Shown here: positions 1 through 6,088 of the stretch, piece after piece
How positions within the stretch are numbered: the first letter of the stretch is position 1
Layout: the number at the start of each line of letters is the position of its first letter
Made by a program: the position numbers and the translations under genes
The notes under the pieces: generated by a model
Seen by the model: the letters and a program-made list of their open reading frames with translations, nothing else
What the model was told of the DNA's origin: nothing
Database searches by the model: none
Source of the DNA: Pseudomonadota bacterium
GTDB taxonomy: Bacteria; Pseudomonadota; Alphaproteobacteria; Rhodospirillales; Magnetospirillaceae
Assembly: GCA_023437865.1 (NCBI GenBank)
Contig: JAEZFE010000451.1
Location: 1-6,537, forward strand
Direction of reading: 5' to 3'
Length of the DNA: 6,537 nt

Positions 1-261
1 CTGATCGGCGCCGCGCTCGTCGGCACCTTCTCGGGCGTTCTGATCTCGTATGCGTTCTTCGCCCCGTTCGCCCGCAACATGCAAATGGTCTTCGACTCCG
101 ACCATTATTACCTGATGGCGATCAAGGCGGGCCTCCTGGCCCACATGCAGGGATACGCGCCGCAGGTATCCATCGAGTTTGCCCGCAAGATCCTGCCCGA
201 TGAACTACGGCCAAGCTTCCAGGAACTGGAAGAGACCGTCACCAACCTCCCGCCCGATTGA
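1..261 (+). CDS. motA: Flagellar motor stator protein MotA, C-terminal part (5' end outside window)
   Basis: The frame is open from base 1 and ends at TGA 259-261, leaving the last 86 residues. They start inside a hydrophobic segment (about residues 1-24 of the fragment, LIGAALVGTFSGVLISYAFF), which matches the last transmembrane helix of MotA. A hydrophilic tail follows, carrying the family's typical end: a basic 'EFARKILP' stretch and then 'RPSFQELEE'. MotA forms the ring of the inner-membrane stator. With MotB it conducts protons and pushes on FliG in the rotor to turn the flagellum. The motB start lies 28 nt downstream on the same strand, so the two are almost certainly one transcript. 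The key charged residues of the cytoplasmic loop are upstream of the window and cannot be checked. The family call is firm because of the tail motif and the motB neighbour. Confidence 0.93.
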   Translation: MIGAALVGTFSGVLISYAFFAPFARNMQMVFDSDHYYLMAIKAGLLAHMQGYAPQVSIEFARKILPDELRPSFQELEETVTNLPPD

Positions 262-289
262 TCCGGTGAACGGTTAGAGTTTTCCCGAC

Positions 290-1228
290 ATGGCCGAACA
301 GCAGATCATTATTAAGCGCGTCAAGAAGGTCGCTGGCGGCCATCACGGTGGCGCGTGGAAAGTGGCCTACGCCGACTTCGTGACGGCGATGATGGCATTC
401 TTCCTGCTTCTGTGGCTGCTGAATGCAGTCACAGAAGAGCAGCTTACCGGCATCTCCAATTATTTTGCGCCATCGATGGCTTCCAAGAGCCAGTCGGGCG
501 CCGGTGCGATCTTGGGTGGGCAGGTCATCGGCGAAGGCGCCATGTCTTCGAACACCAGTTCGCCCAGTCTGGTCCAACACCTCCCGCCGGCCTCCATCGG
601 GCCGGGCGGTGAGGATCTGACTTCGCAGAACACCGAGCCCATGGAAGGCATGGGCGAGAAGGAATTCAAGGAAGCCCTGGCCGAGCGCGAGCAGAAAAAG
701 TTCGAGAAGGCCAAGGACGTTCTCGAGGGCGCACTCAAAGGTATTCCCGAGCTCAAGCAGTTCCAGGGTTCGCTGATGGTCGACAACACGCCCGAAGGAC
801 TGCGCATTCAAATCACCGACCAGGAAGGTCTGGCCATGTTCCCTTCGGGGAGTTCGGCCATGTTCGGCCACACCCGCTCGCTCCTCGATCTGGTGGGACG
901 GGTGGTCAATCAATTGCCCAATAAGGTCGCCATATCGGGCCACACCGACGGCATCCCGTTCCGCGACCCTTCGGGTTACACTAACTGGGAGTTGTCGGCA
1001 GACCGCGCGCTGGCGTCACGGCGGGCCCTATTAGCGTCGGGCGTACCGGAGAACCGTATCGACCGCGTGGTTGGCCGCGCCGACGTGGAGCCGTTGACGG
1101 TGAACGATCCCAAAGGACCGCGCAATCGCCGTATCAGCATCATCCTGTTGCGTGAGAACGACCTGGGCGCGCCACCCGAGTTGCCCGCCGCGCAGCAGCC
1201 CGCTCCCGGTGCTCCCAAGAAGCAGTAG
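290..1228 (+). CDS. motB: Flagellar motor stator protein MotB (OmpA-like peptidoglycan-binding)
   Basis: This is a 312-residue protein. It has a short basic cytoplasmic N-terminus (residues 1-24, with a GGHHGG stretch), then one transmembrane helix (about 27-47) that begins YADFVTAMMAFFLLLWLL. Asp29 in that helix corresponds to the proton-carrying Asp of MotB (Asp32 in E. coli). A low-complexity linker (about 60-125) leads into a charged, probably helical segment (122-150). The OmpA-like domain spans about 213-288, with the SGHTDG motif (216-221), ELSADRA (234-240) and the basic GPRNRRISI strand (277-285), and anchors the stator to peptidoglycan. A Pro/Ala-rich tail ends the protein. The Asp in the helix argues for a proton motor, not a sodium one. 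The start at 290 is chosen because the conserved N-terminus begins there; the upstream Shine-Dalgarno is weak, which suits translation coupled to motA 28 nt before it. Length is normal for the family. Confidence 0.97.
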   Translation: MAEQQIIIKRVKKVAGGHHGGAWKVAYADFVTAMMAFFLLLWLLNAVTEEQLTGISNYFAPSMASKSQSGAGAILGGQVIGEGAMSSNTSSPSLVQHLPPASIGPGGEDLTSQNTEPMEGMGEKEFKEALAEREQKKFEKAKDVLEGALKGIPELKQFQGSLMVDNTPEGLRIQITDQEGLAMFPSGSSAMFGHTRSLLDLVGRVVNQLPNKVAISGHTDGIPFRDPSGYTNWELSADRALASRRALLASGVPENRIDRVVGRADVEPLTVNDPKGPRNRRISIILLRENDLGAPPELPAAQQPAPGAPKKQ

Positions 1229-1275
1229 GGTGGAAAAGCGGATGCGCCCGCCTTACTTCGGGAGCGGAGGCCGCC

Positions 1276-1797
1276 ATGCAGGACATGCAGGATCAGTCCG
1301 CATTAATTGTTATTCCCCCAGACCAGCCTGAATGGGCCGATGCCTGGGCGCAGCCGGAGCTCTACCAAGGCGTCACCGTCAAGCGCATCCTCGCCTACGC
1401 GATTGACGCGGTGGCAGTGATCTTCATCGCCACCGCGGTGTGGTTTGCCGGATTACTGCTCGGGTTGCTGTCATTCGGCCTGCTGTTCCCGCTCCAGGCC
1501 CTGGCGGTAGCGTTGGTACCGCTGGCTTACCATAGTCTGTTGATCGCCACCCCACGCGCGGCCACGCTGGGCATGCGCGCCATGAACTTGCGGGTGATGA
1601 GCATTGCATCCGGCGCGACGGCTTTGGGTGGACGGCCGACCCTTTTCCAGGCCATGATCCAGACCGTGGCGTTTTACGGCTCGCTGGCGATCACCGGATC
1701 ATTGGTGCTGGTGGTCGCGTTGTTCAACCCGCGCCGGCGGACGCTGCATGATTGGCTGGCCGGCACTGTGGTGGTGAACGATCGTTCGCCCGGATAA
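1276..1797 (+). CDS. RDD family membrane protein
   Basis: This 173-residue protein carries the RDD family signature. Arg37 and Asp44 lie in a KRILAYAIDA segment at the start of the first membrane helix. An Arg follows in the TLGMRAMNLRV stretch (about 97-107), and NPRRRTLHDWLAG (151-163) supplies the second conserved Asp (D159). Hydrophobic helices lie at about 41-60, 65-89 and 127-150. The first 34 residues are hydrophilic and acidic or Gln/Pro-rich. The start is supported by GGAGG at 1266-1270, 5 nt before the ATG; a second ATG three codons in is less well placed. RDD proteins are inner-membrane proteins of mostly unknown function, with proposed transport roles in some species. From memory, RDD genes often sit beside the Ate/Bpt transferase gene in alphaproteobacteria, as here. 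It starts 47 nt after motB, so it may be in the same transcript. The specific function is unknown. Confidence 0.88.
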   Translation: MQDMQDQSALIVIPPDQPEWADAWAQPELYQGVTVKRILAYAIDAVAVIFIATAVWFAGLLLGLLSFGLLFPLQALAVALVPLAYHSLLIATPRAATLGMRAMNLRVMSIASGATALGGRPTLFQAMIQTVAFYGSLAITGSLVLVVALFNPRRRTLHDWLAGTVVVNDRSPG

Positions 1798-1831
1798 CGC
1801 GCCGTCTAAGCCGGACGGGAGAGCGCATCCC

Positions 1832-1860
1832 CCGTCCGTGCCCTGTGGTGGCACGGATGG
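1832..1860 (+). repeat. Inverted repeat (hairpin) between the RDD gene and bpt
   Basis: CCGTCCGTGCC (1832-1842) can pair with GGCACGGATGG (1850-1860) around a 7-nt loop. This gives an 11-bp stem with one G-U pair in the + strand RNA, and two more C-G pairs are possible beyond a C/C mismatch. No T-tract follows (the next bases are cggggcacc), so it is not a standard intrinsic terminator. It could be a weak terminator or attenuator, an mRNA-stabilising 3' end for the RDD message, or a leader element of bpt. The structure is read directly from the sequence; the role is inferred. Confidence 0.6.
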
Positions 1861-1885
1861 CGGGGCACCATATCAGGGGGAACAC

Positions 1886-1901
1886 CGGGCGGCCCCGCCC
1901 G
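1886..1901 (+). repeat. Short GC-rich inverted repeat just upstream of bpt
   Basis: CGGGCGG (1886-1892) and CCGCCCG (1895-1901) are perfect inverse complements with 2 nt between them. In RNA the two innermost pairs would open, leaving about a 5-bp G/C stem. It ends 21 nt before the bpt ATG and 13 nt before its weak GGGA ribosome-binding site (1915-1918), so it could limit ribosome access. In G+C-rich DNA such short palindromes also arise by chance. Confidence 0.4.
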
Positions 1902-1922
1902 AAGCCGAGCCAACGGGACGCG

Positions 1923-2693
1923 ATGGATCACATTCCCCTCAAACGGCCGCATTTCTTTTTCACGACGGCGCCCCTGCCCTGCCCCTATATCGCGGGCCGG
2001 CTGGAGCGAAAGATCGTGACCGAATTGAATGGCCCCGATGCCGAAGTGCTGCATGAAGCACTATCGCGGGCCGGGTTCCGCCGCAGCCATTCAATTGCCT
2101 ACACCCCCGCCTGCCCTGGCTGTAACGCCTGCATTCCCGTGCGCATCGTCGCCAATCATTTCACCCCCGACCGCACCATGCGCCGGGTGGCCAAGGCCAA
2201 CCGGGATCTTGTGGCGCGAAAGGTGCCAGCGCGGGCCACAGCCGAACAATACCGTCTGTTCTCACGCTATCAGGAATCCCGCCACGCCGGCGGTGACATG
2301 GCTCTGATGGGGTTCTACGACTACCGCTCCATGGTCGAAGACAGCCCCATCGACACATTTCTGATAGAGTTCCGGCGCCCAGATGGCACGCTCACGGCGG
2401 TTTGCCTGGCTGACCGAATGTCTGACGGCCTTTCTGCGGTCTACAGCTTCTTCGAACCCGATTTCGCCAGCCGCTCGCTCGGCACCTACGTTGTGACCTG
2501 GCTGGTGGAGGACGCCGTGTCTCAGGGCTTGCCTTACGTCTATCTTGGCTACTGGATCGCCGAGAGCCGCAAGATGTCCTACAAATCCCGCTACGCACCG
2601 CTCGAAGCCTTCGGCCCGAACGGTTGGCGGTTGCTCGACGCGCGCGATTGCGAGCCTGGCACGAACAACACTCAGGCCGACGACCTCCGCTGA
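1923..2693 (+). CDS. bpt: Aspartate/glutamate leucyltransferase (bacterial Ate/Bpt family)
   Basis: This 256-residue protein belongs to the bacterial arginyl/leucyl-tRNA-protein transferases. Members take an amino acid from aminoacyl-tRNA (Leu for the Bpt type) and add it to proteins with N-terminal Asp or Glu. That creates a primary N-degron read by ClpS and degraded by ClpAP; the enzyme acts in the cytoplasm. The N-terminal domain has CPY (C20) and the cysteine cluster PACPGCNACIPVR (C64, C67, C70), which matches the conserved Cys motif of the family. The C-terminal GNAT-like domain includes the YSFFEPDFASRSLGTY stretch (about 177-192), YVYLGYWI (206-213) and KMSYKSRYAPLE (218-229), all typical of the family. 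The start at 1923 fits the usual N-terminus (basic residues, then the Pro/Phe run before CPY). An in-frame ATG at 1752 would overlap the RDD gene and add 57 residues unlike the family. Leu versus Arg specificity cannot be proved from sequence alone. Confidence 0.93.
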   Translation: MDHIPLKRPHFFFTTAPLPCPYIAGRLERKIVTELNGPDAEVLHEALSRAGFRRSHSIAYTPACPGCNACIPVRIVANHFTPDRTMRRVAKANRDLVARKVPARATAEQYRLFSRYQESRHAGGDMALMGFYDYRSMVEDSPIDTFLIEFRRPDGTLTAVCLADRMSDGLSAVYSFFEPDFASRSLGTYVVTWLVEDAVSQGLPYVYLGYWIAESRKMSYKSRYAPLEAFGPNGWRLLDARDCEPGTNNTQADDLR

Positions 2694-2728
2694 CCACACT
2701 TTGTGGGTATTCCGCCCATCCTCCCTAC

Positions 2729-2756
2729 TTGTCGATCTTTCGGGCTATGTCATAGT
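2729..2756 (+). promoter_or_regulatory. Candidate sigma-70-type promoter for dctQM
   Basis: In the 106-nt gap between bpt and dctQ, TTGTCG (2729-2734) and CATAGT (2751-2756) are separated by 16 nt and lie 44 nt before the GTG start. Both are imperfect matches to the -35 and -10 consensus, so this is only a candidate. The gap and the change of function from bpt make a promoter here likely in principle. Confidence 0.25.
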
Positions 2757-2787
2757 GGTCCGACCAGAAGAACAAAGCGACTTTCTT

Positions 2788-2794
2788 GGGAGGA
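2788..2794 (+). promoter_or_regulatory. Ribosome-binding site that fixes the GTG start of dctQ
   Basis: GGGAGGA lies 5 nt before GTG at 2800. It is the best Shine-Dalgarno in the region, and there is no in-frame ATG near the conserved start of the protein, so it decides in favour of the GTG. Confidence 0.8.
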
Positions 2795-2799
2795 ATAGG

Positions 2800-3354
2800 G
2801 TGACACAGCTGCTGAAACTCAGCGGCCTGATCGACCGTCTCAACACCGCCATAGGCCGAACGGTCTATTGGCTGGTCCTGGTGGTCGCTCTGGTCAGTGC
2901 GGGCAACGCTCTCGTCCGCTACACATTCAATTACAGCTCCAACGCCTGGCTCGAGATTCAGTGGTATCTGTTCTCGGCCATCTTCCTGCTGTGCGCGGGG
3001 TACACGCTGCTCAATAACGAGCACATCCGCATCGACGTCATCGCCGGGCGCTTCAGCCGCAAGACCCAAACCTGGATCGAGATCATTGGCGGCCTCTTCT
3101 TTCTACTGCCGATGGCCTGCCTGATCATGTGGCTGTCCTGGCCCATCTTCATCAACGCCTTGCTGTCGGGCGAGCAATCGAGCGATGCCGGTGGCTTGAT
3201 CCGCTGGCCGGCGCGCGCGCTCATTCCGGCTGGCTTCTTCCTGCTGGCGCTGCAGGGCATTTCCGAGACCATCAAGCGCATCGCCTTCCTGATGGGCCAA
3301 ATTCCCGATCCCGCCTTCCGTGGCGCCGGTGGACACGGAGGCGACCATGGTTGA
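2800..3354 (+). CDS. dctQ: TRAP transporter small permease subunit (DctQ family)
   Basis: This 184-residue protein is the small membrane subunit of a tripartite ATP-independent periplasmic (TRAP) transporter. With DctM it forms the Na+-driven inner-membrane complex that receives substrate from a periplasmic binding protein. Four hydrophobic segments are visible, at about 21-38, 55-71, 95-115 and 140-157. The DctQ features are an aromatic/acidic AWLEIQWYLF at 49-58 opening the second helix and EHIRIDV (74-80) just after it. The tail is short, Gly/His-rich and hydrophilic (GAGGHGGDHG). A GTG start at 2800 is chosen because of the strong ribosome-binding site and because the upstream in-frame extension back to 2545 would overlap bpt and resembles no DctQ. 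The last 8 nt overlap dctM, a sign of translational coupling. The family is clear; the substrate is not visible in this subunit. Confidence 0.92.
   Translation: MTQLLKLSGLIDRLNTAIGRTVYWLVLVVALVSAGNALVRYTFNYSSNAWLEIQWYLFSAIFLLCAGYTLLNNEHIRIDVIAGRFSRKTQTWIEIIGGLFFLLPMACLIMWLSWPIFINALLSGEQSSDAGGLIRWPARALIPAGFFLLALQGISETIKRIAFLMGQIPDPAFRGAGGHGGDHG
3337..3341 (+). promoter_or_regulatory. Ribosome-binding site of dctM inside the end of dctQ
   Basis: GGAGG lies 5 nt before the ATG at 3347, within the final codons of dctQ. It supports 3347 over the in-frame ATG at 3320, which has no comparable site, and shows the two subunits are coupled in translation. Confidence 0.75.
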
Positions 3355-4855
3355 GTTCGTGATCGCGAACATGGCGCCGCTCATGTTTGTGGCGCTGGTG
3401 ATCTTCCTGCTGTTCGGCTACCCGGTGGCCTTCGCCTTGGCGGCCAACGGCCTGCTGTTCGGTCTGCTTGGCATCGAGCTTGGGCTGTTGCAGCCGCAGC
3501 TTCTCCAGGCATTGCCCGAACGCGTATTCGGCATCATGCGCAACGATACGCTGCTGGCCATCCCCTTCTTCACGTTCATGGGTCTGATCCTCGAACGAAG
3601 CGGCATGGCCGAAGATCTCCTCGACACCATTGGTCAGTTGTTCGGACCGCTGCGCGGTGGCCTAGCCTACGCGGTGATCTTCGTCGGCGCGCTCTTGGCC
3701 GCCACCACCGGCGTGGTGGCCGCCTCGGTGATCTCCATGGGCCTGATTTCGTTGCCGATCATGATGCGGTACGGCTATGACCGACGGCTCGCTACCGGTG
3801 TCATCGCCGCCTCCGGCACCTTGGCCCAGATAATTCCGCCGTCGCTGGTGCTGATCGTCATGGCCGACCAGTTGGGCCGCTCGGTCGGCGACATGTACGA
3901 GGGCGCCCTGGTTCCCGGCCTGATCCTGACCGCCCTCTATGCCGGCTATGTGTTGGCGACGACCATCATCTACCCCAACTCAGCCCCGGCCTTGCCGCCG
4001 GAGGCGCGCACGTTGAAGGGGATGAAACTCGTTCAACGGGTCGTCGTCTCTCTTGTGCCGCCGCTCGTGCTGATCTTCCTGGTCTTGGGCACGATCTTTA
4101 TCGGCGTGGCCACCCCGACCGAAGGCGGCGCCATGGGTGCCACCGGCGCCCTGGTCCTTGCATTGATCAAGCGAAAGCTGAGCCTCGATCTGATGAAGCA
4201 AGCCATGAACGCCACGGCAAAGCTGTCGTCGTTCGTGTTGTTCATCCTCATCGGCTCGACGGTCTTTGGTCTAGTGTTCCGCGCGGTCAACGGCGATTTG
4301 TGGGTCGAGCACCTGCTGACCGGATTGCCTGGCGGCCAGTTGGGCTTTCTGATTGTCGTCAATATCCTGGTGTTCGTGTTGGCCTTTTTCCTCGACTTCT
4401 TCGAGTTGGCCTTCATCATCGTGCCTCTGCTAGGCCCGGTGGCCGAGAAATTGGGGATCGACCTGATCTGGTTCGGCGTCTTGCTTGGCGTCAACATGCA
4501 GACCTCTTTCATGCACCCGCCCTTTGGCTTCGCCCTGTTCTATCTGCGCAGCGTCGCGGCCAAGGATGACTACACCGACAAGGTCACCGGCAAGCGCATC
4601 AAAGGCATCACCACGGGCGACATCTATCGGGGCGCAGTGCCGTTCGTCTGCATCCAGATCATAATGGTGGCCTTGGTGATCGCCTTCCCGGGCATGGTGG
4701 GCGATTCCATGACCAAGCATCAGAACCTGGAGGGCATCGAGATGAACATCGAAATGCCGGATTATGGCAGCCCCGAGGAGCCACCGCCGCCGGAGCAATC
4801 CTCACCGGAAGAGGATCTCCAACGGCAATTGCAGGAGCAATTGAAGAGCCGCTGA
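3347..4855 (+). CDS. dctM: TRAP transporter large permease subunit (DctM family)
   Basis: This 502-residue polytopic membrane protein is the transport subunit of the TRAP system. It has many hydrophobic helices across about 10-450. Family motifs are present: NDTLLAIPFFTFMG (66-79), ASGTLAQIIPPSLVLI (155-170, the IPPS re-entrant hairpin motif), ATPTEGGAMGA (255-265, the matching motif of the second half) and MHPPFGFALFYLRS (389-402). It is longer than the roughly 430 residues of a standard DctM. The excess includes a hydrophilic stretch before the last helix (about 404-428) and a charged, Pro/Glu/Gln-rich tail (about 455-502). Members that partner TakP/FcbT1-type binding proteins are often longer, which fits the dctP genes next door. 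The start at 3347 has a good ribosome-binding site and overlaps dctQ by 8 nt. Transcription probably ends at the hairpin 10 nt after the stop. The likely substrate is a 2-oxoacid or other carboxylate, inferred only from the neighbouring binding proteins. Confidence 0.95.
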   Translation: MVEFVIANMAPLMFVALVIFLLFGYPVAFALAANGLLFGLLGIELGLLQPQLLQALPERVFGIMRNDTLLAIPFFTFMGLILERSGMAEDLLDTIGQLFGPLRGGLAYAVIFVGALLAATTGVVAASVISMGLISLPIMMRYGYDRRLATGVIAASGTLAQIIPPSLVLIVMADQLGRSVGDMYEGALVPGLILTALYAGYVLATTIIYPNSAPALPPEARTLKGMKLVQRVVVSLVPPLVLIFLVLGTIFIGVATPTEGGAMGATGALVLALIKRKLSLDLMKQAMNATAKLSSFVLFILIGSTVFGLVFRAVNGDLWVEHLLTGLPGGQLGFLIVVNILVFVLAFFLDFFELAFIIVPLLGPVAEKLGIDLIWFGVLLGVNMQTSFMHPPFGFALFYLRSVAAKDDYTDKVTGKRIKGITTGDIYRGAVPFVCIQIIMVALVIAFPGMVGDSMTKHQNLEGIEMNIEMPDYGSPEEPPPPEQSSPEEDLQRQLQEQLKSR

Positions 4856-4860
4856 AAACG

Positions 4861-4890
4861 AAAAGCCCCGCAACTGCGGGGCCTTTTTTT
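4861..4890. terminator. Bidirectional intrinsic terminator between convergent dctM and dctP
   Basis: GCCCCGCA (4865-4872) and TGCGGGGC (4875-4882) form a perfect 8-bp GC-rich stem; the innermost pairs would open to give a 4-nt loop in RNA. On the + strand seven T follow (4884-4890). On the - strand the stem is followed by TTTTCGTTTTC. It therefore fits a terminator for dctQM and for the facing dctP. The two stop codons lie only 9 nt (dctM) and 6 nt (dctP) from the stem, and the dctP stop overlaps the T/A tract. Confidence 0.9.
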
Positions 4891-5977
4891 ACTTCTTCAC
4901 CGGGTTTGTCAGCGTGAACTGATCGTAGGCAAATTCAGCGACCTTCCACCAAAGCTGAATGTCTTCCCGAAAGCGGCCCCAAGACTCGTACATTTTGCGG
5001 AATTGCGCATTCTCCGCGGCAATCTGCGCATACAGGTCGAATGCGGATTTTTGTGCCGCCACCATGACGTCTTTGGGAAACGGCCGGAGGGTAACGCCTG
5101 CAGCAATTAGCTTCTTCAGGCCGATGATGTTCTGCACATCGTACTTGGCCTGCATCTGCAGGTTCACCTCTGCACATGCAGCTTCGAACGCCGCCTGATA
5201 AGGTCTGGGCAGTTTTGCCCACTGCTCCTGGTTCACATAAGCCGAGATGGTGGAGCCACCTTCCCAAAAGCCGGGGTAGTAGTAGTATTTGGCTACCCGG
5301 TAGAAGGCCAGCTTCTCGTCATCGTAAGGGCCGACCCATTCGGCGGCATCGATGGTTCCCTTCTCCAGCGCCGGATAGATGTCGCCCCCCGCCAGTTGCT
5401 GCGGCACCACGCCCAGAGGCTGAAGAACGCGGCCTGCGATACCGGCGATGCGCATCTTCAGGCCTTGAAGATCGGCGACCGACTTGATTTCCTTGCGGAA
5501 CCATCCACCCATTTGGGTTCCAGTGTTGCCCGCCGGGAAATTGATGACGTTGTACTTGGCGAGGAATTCACGGACCAGCTCCATGCCACCGCCATGGTAG
5601 AGCCAGGCATTGTTTTGGCGGCTATTGTGGCCGAACGGCAGCTGGGTCTCAAAGGCAAAGCACGGGTCCTTGCCGACGTAGTAATACGAAACCGTGTGGC
5701 CGCACTCGACAGTGTTCTGCTGAACAGCATCAAAAACCTGCAGTCCAGGCACAATCTCGCCGGCGGCAAACACGCGGATCTGGAACTTGCCATCGGTCAG
5801 CTCGGCAACGCGGCGCGCGACGGCTTCACCGCCTCCGAACAGGGTATCGAGGCTCTTCGGGAAGCTGGAGGCCATGCGCCAACGGATCTCAGGCAAACTT
5901 TGGGCCAAGGCTGGTGCCGCCGCCGTGCTCGCGGCAGCGCCCACGGCAGCCGCCTTGAGGAATGAACGACGCTCCAT
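4889..5977 (-). CDS. dctP: TRAP transporter periplasmic binding protein, TakP/FcbT1 family (copy 1)
   Basis: This 362-residue periplasmic binding protein resembles Rhodobacter TakP (2-oxoacids such as pyruvate) and the FcbT1 group annotated for mannitol/chloroaromatic compounds. The N-terminus is a twin-arginine (Tat) signal: ERRSFLKAAA at 2-11, an Ala-rich core, and a likely ALA|QS cleavage after residue 25. The mature part begins IRWRMASSFPKSLDTL. Positions that, from memory of TakP, line the Na+/carboxylate site are present: Gln155 in GTQMGGWF, Arg176 in KMRIAG, and Glu213-Trp214 in DAAEWVGPYDD. YYYYPGFWEGG (231-241) and the end QLWWKVAEFAYDQ are also family-typical. GGGAGG (+ strand 5983-5988) sits 5 nt before the ATG and fixes the start. 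It faces dctQM, its likely membrane partner, across a shared terminator. A paralogue lies just upstream on the same strand. The exact ligand is unknown; lactate or another hydroxy- or oxo-acid is possible. Confidence 0.94.
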   Translation of the reverse strand: MERRSFLKAAAVGAAASTAAAPALAQSLPEIRWRMASSFPKSLDTLFGGGEAVARRVAELTDGKFQIRVFAAGEIVPGLQVFDAVQQNTVECGHTVSYYYVGKDPCFAFETQLPFGHNSRQNNAWLYHGGGMELVREFLAKYNVINFPAGNTGTQMGGWFRKEIKSVADLQGLKMRIAGIAGRVLQPLGVVPQQLAGGDIYPALEKGTIDAAEWVGPYDDEKLAFYRVAKYYYYPGFWEGGSTISAYVNQEQWAKLPRPYQAAFEAACAEVNLQMQAKYDVQNIIGLKKLIAAGVTLRPFPKDVMVAAQKSAFDLYAQIAAENAQFRKMYESWGRFREDIQLWWKVAEFAYDQFTLTNPVKK

Positions 5978-5982
5978 CTAAA

Positions 5983-5988
5983 CCTCCC
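5983..5988 (-). promoter_or_regulatory. Ribosome-binding site of dctP copy 1
   Basis: Read on the - strand this is GGGAGG, 5 nt before the ATG at 5977. It agrees with the Tat signal peptide starting at that ATG. Confidence 0.75.
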
Positions 5989-6014
5989 AACGATCCTTGG
6001 TTTACGAGCAAGCG

Positions 6015-6020
6015 ATCATA
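6015..6020 (-). promoter_or_regulatory. Candidate -10 element upstream of dctP copy 1
   Basis: On the - strand TATGAT (5 of 6 matches to TATAAT) lies 37 nt before the start codon of copy 1, downstream of the terminator of copy 2. No good -35 hexamer is found at 16-18 nt spacing, and the place where one would lie overlaps the T-rich end of the terminator. The promoter could depend on an activator, or the match could be chance. Confidence 0.3.
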
Positions 6021-6033
6021 GGCGTCCTCCGTA

Positions 6034-6065
6034 CAACAAGAAAGCCCCGCGCGAGGGCGGGGCTT
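6034..6065 (-). terminator. Intrinsic terminator after dctP copy 2
   Basis: AAGCCCCGC (6042-6050) and GCGGGGCTT (6057-6065) form a perfect 9-bp stem with a 6-nt loop. On the - strand the stem is followed by a T-rich run (TTTCTTGTTG including the stem end). It lies 23 nt after the stop codon of copy 2 and 64 nt before the start of copy 1, so most transcripts of copy 2 should end before copy 1. Its stem shares the GCCCCGC/GCGGGGC core with the terminator after copy 1. Confidence 0.85.
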
Positions 6066-6070
6066 CCAAA

Positions 6071-6087
6071 CAGCAAGCAGGTTGCTG
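6071..6087 (-). repeat. Small inverted repeat just after the stop of dctP copy 2
   Basis: CAGCAA (6071-6076) and TTGCTG (6082-6087) are perfect inverse complements around 5 nt. The hairpin would form one nucleotide after the stop codon of copy 2 and directly before the main terminator stem. It is a weak stem of mixed base composition; it may only assist 3'-end stability or be chance. Confidence 0.35.
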
Positions 6088-6088
6088 C

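Noticed and set aside
239..943. A 234-codon open frame antisense to motB
   Set aside because: It covers a clear motB on the other strand, has no family-like features, and is explained by long chance open frames in G+C-rich coding DNA.
1752..1922. Longer bpt reading frame starting at the ATG at 1752
   Set aside because: It would overlap the end of the RDD gene, and the 57 added residues (Arg/Pro-rich) resemble nothing in the Ate/Bpt family, whose normal N-terminus begins at 1923.
2694..2706. CCACA/TGTGG inverted repeat directly after the bpt stop, as a terminator
   Set aside because: The stem is only 5 bp with a 3-nt loop and no T-tract follows; too weak to call.
2545..2799. Upstream extension of the dctQ frame with an ATG inside bpt
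   Set aside because: The added residues are an out-of-frame translation of bpt and the gap. The GTG at 2800 has a strong ribosome-binding site and starts a normal DctQ.
5396..5965. A 189-codon open frame antisense to dctP copy 1
   Set aside because: It is a shadow of the conserved dctP coding sequence. It has no ribosome-binding site of note and the translation is not recognisable.
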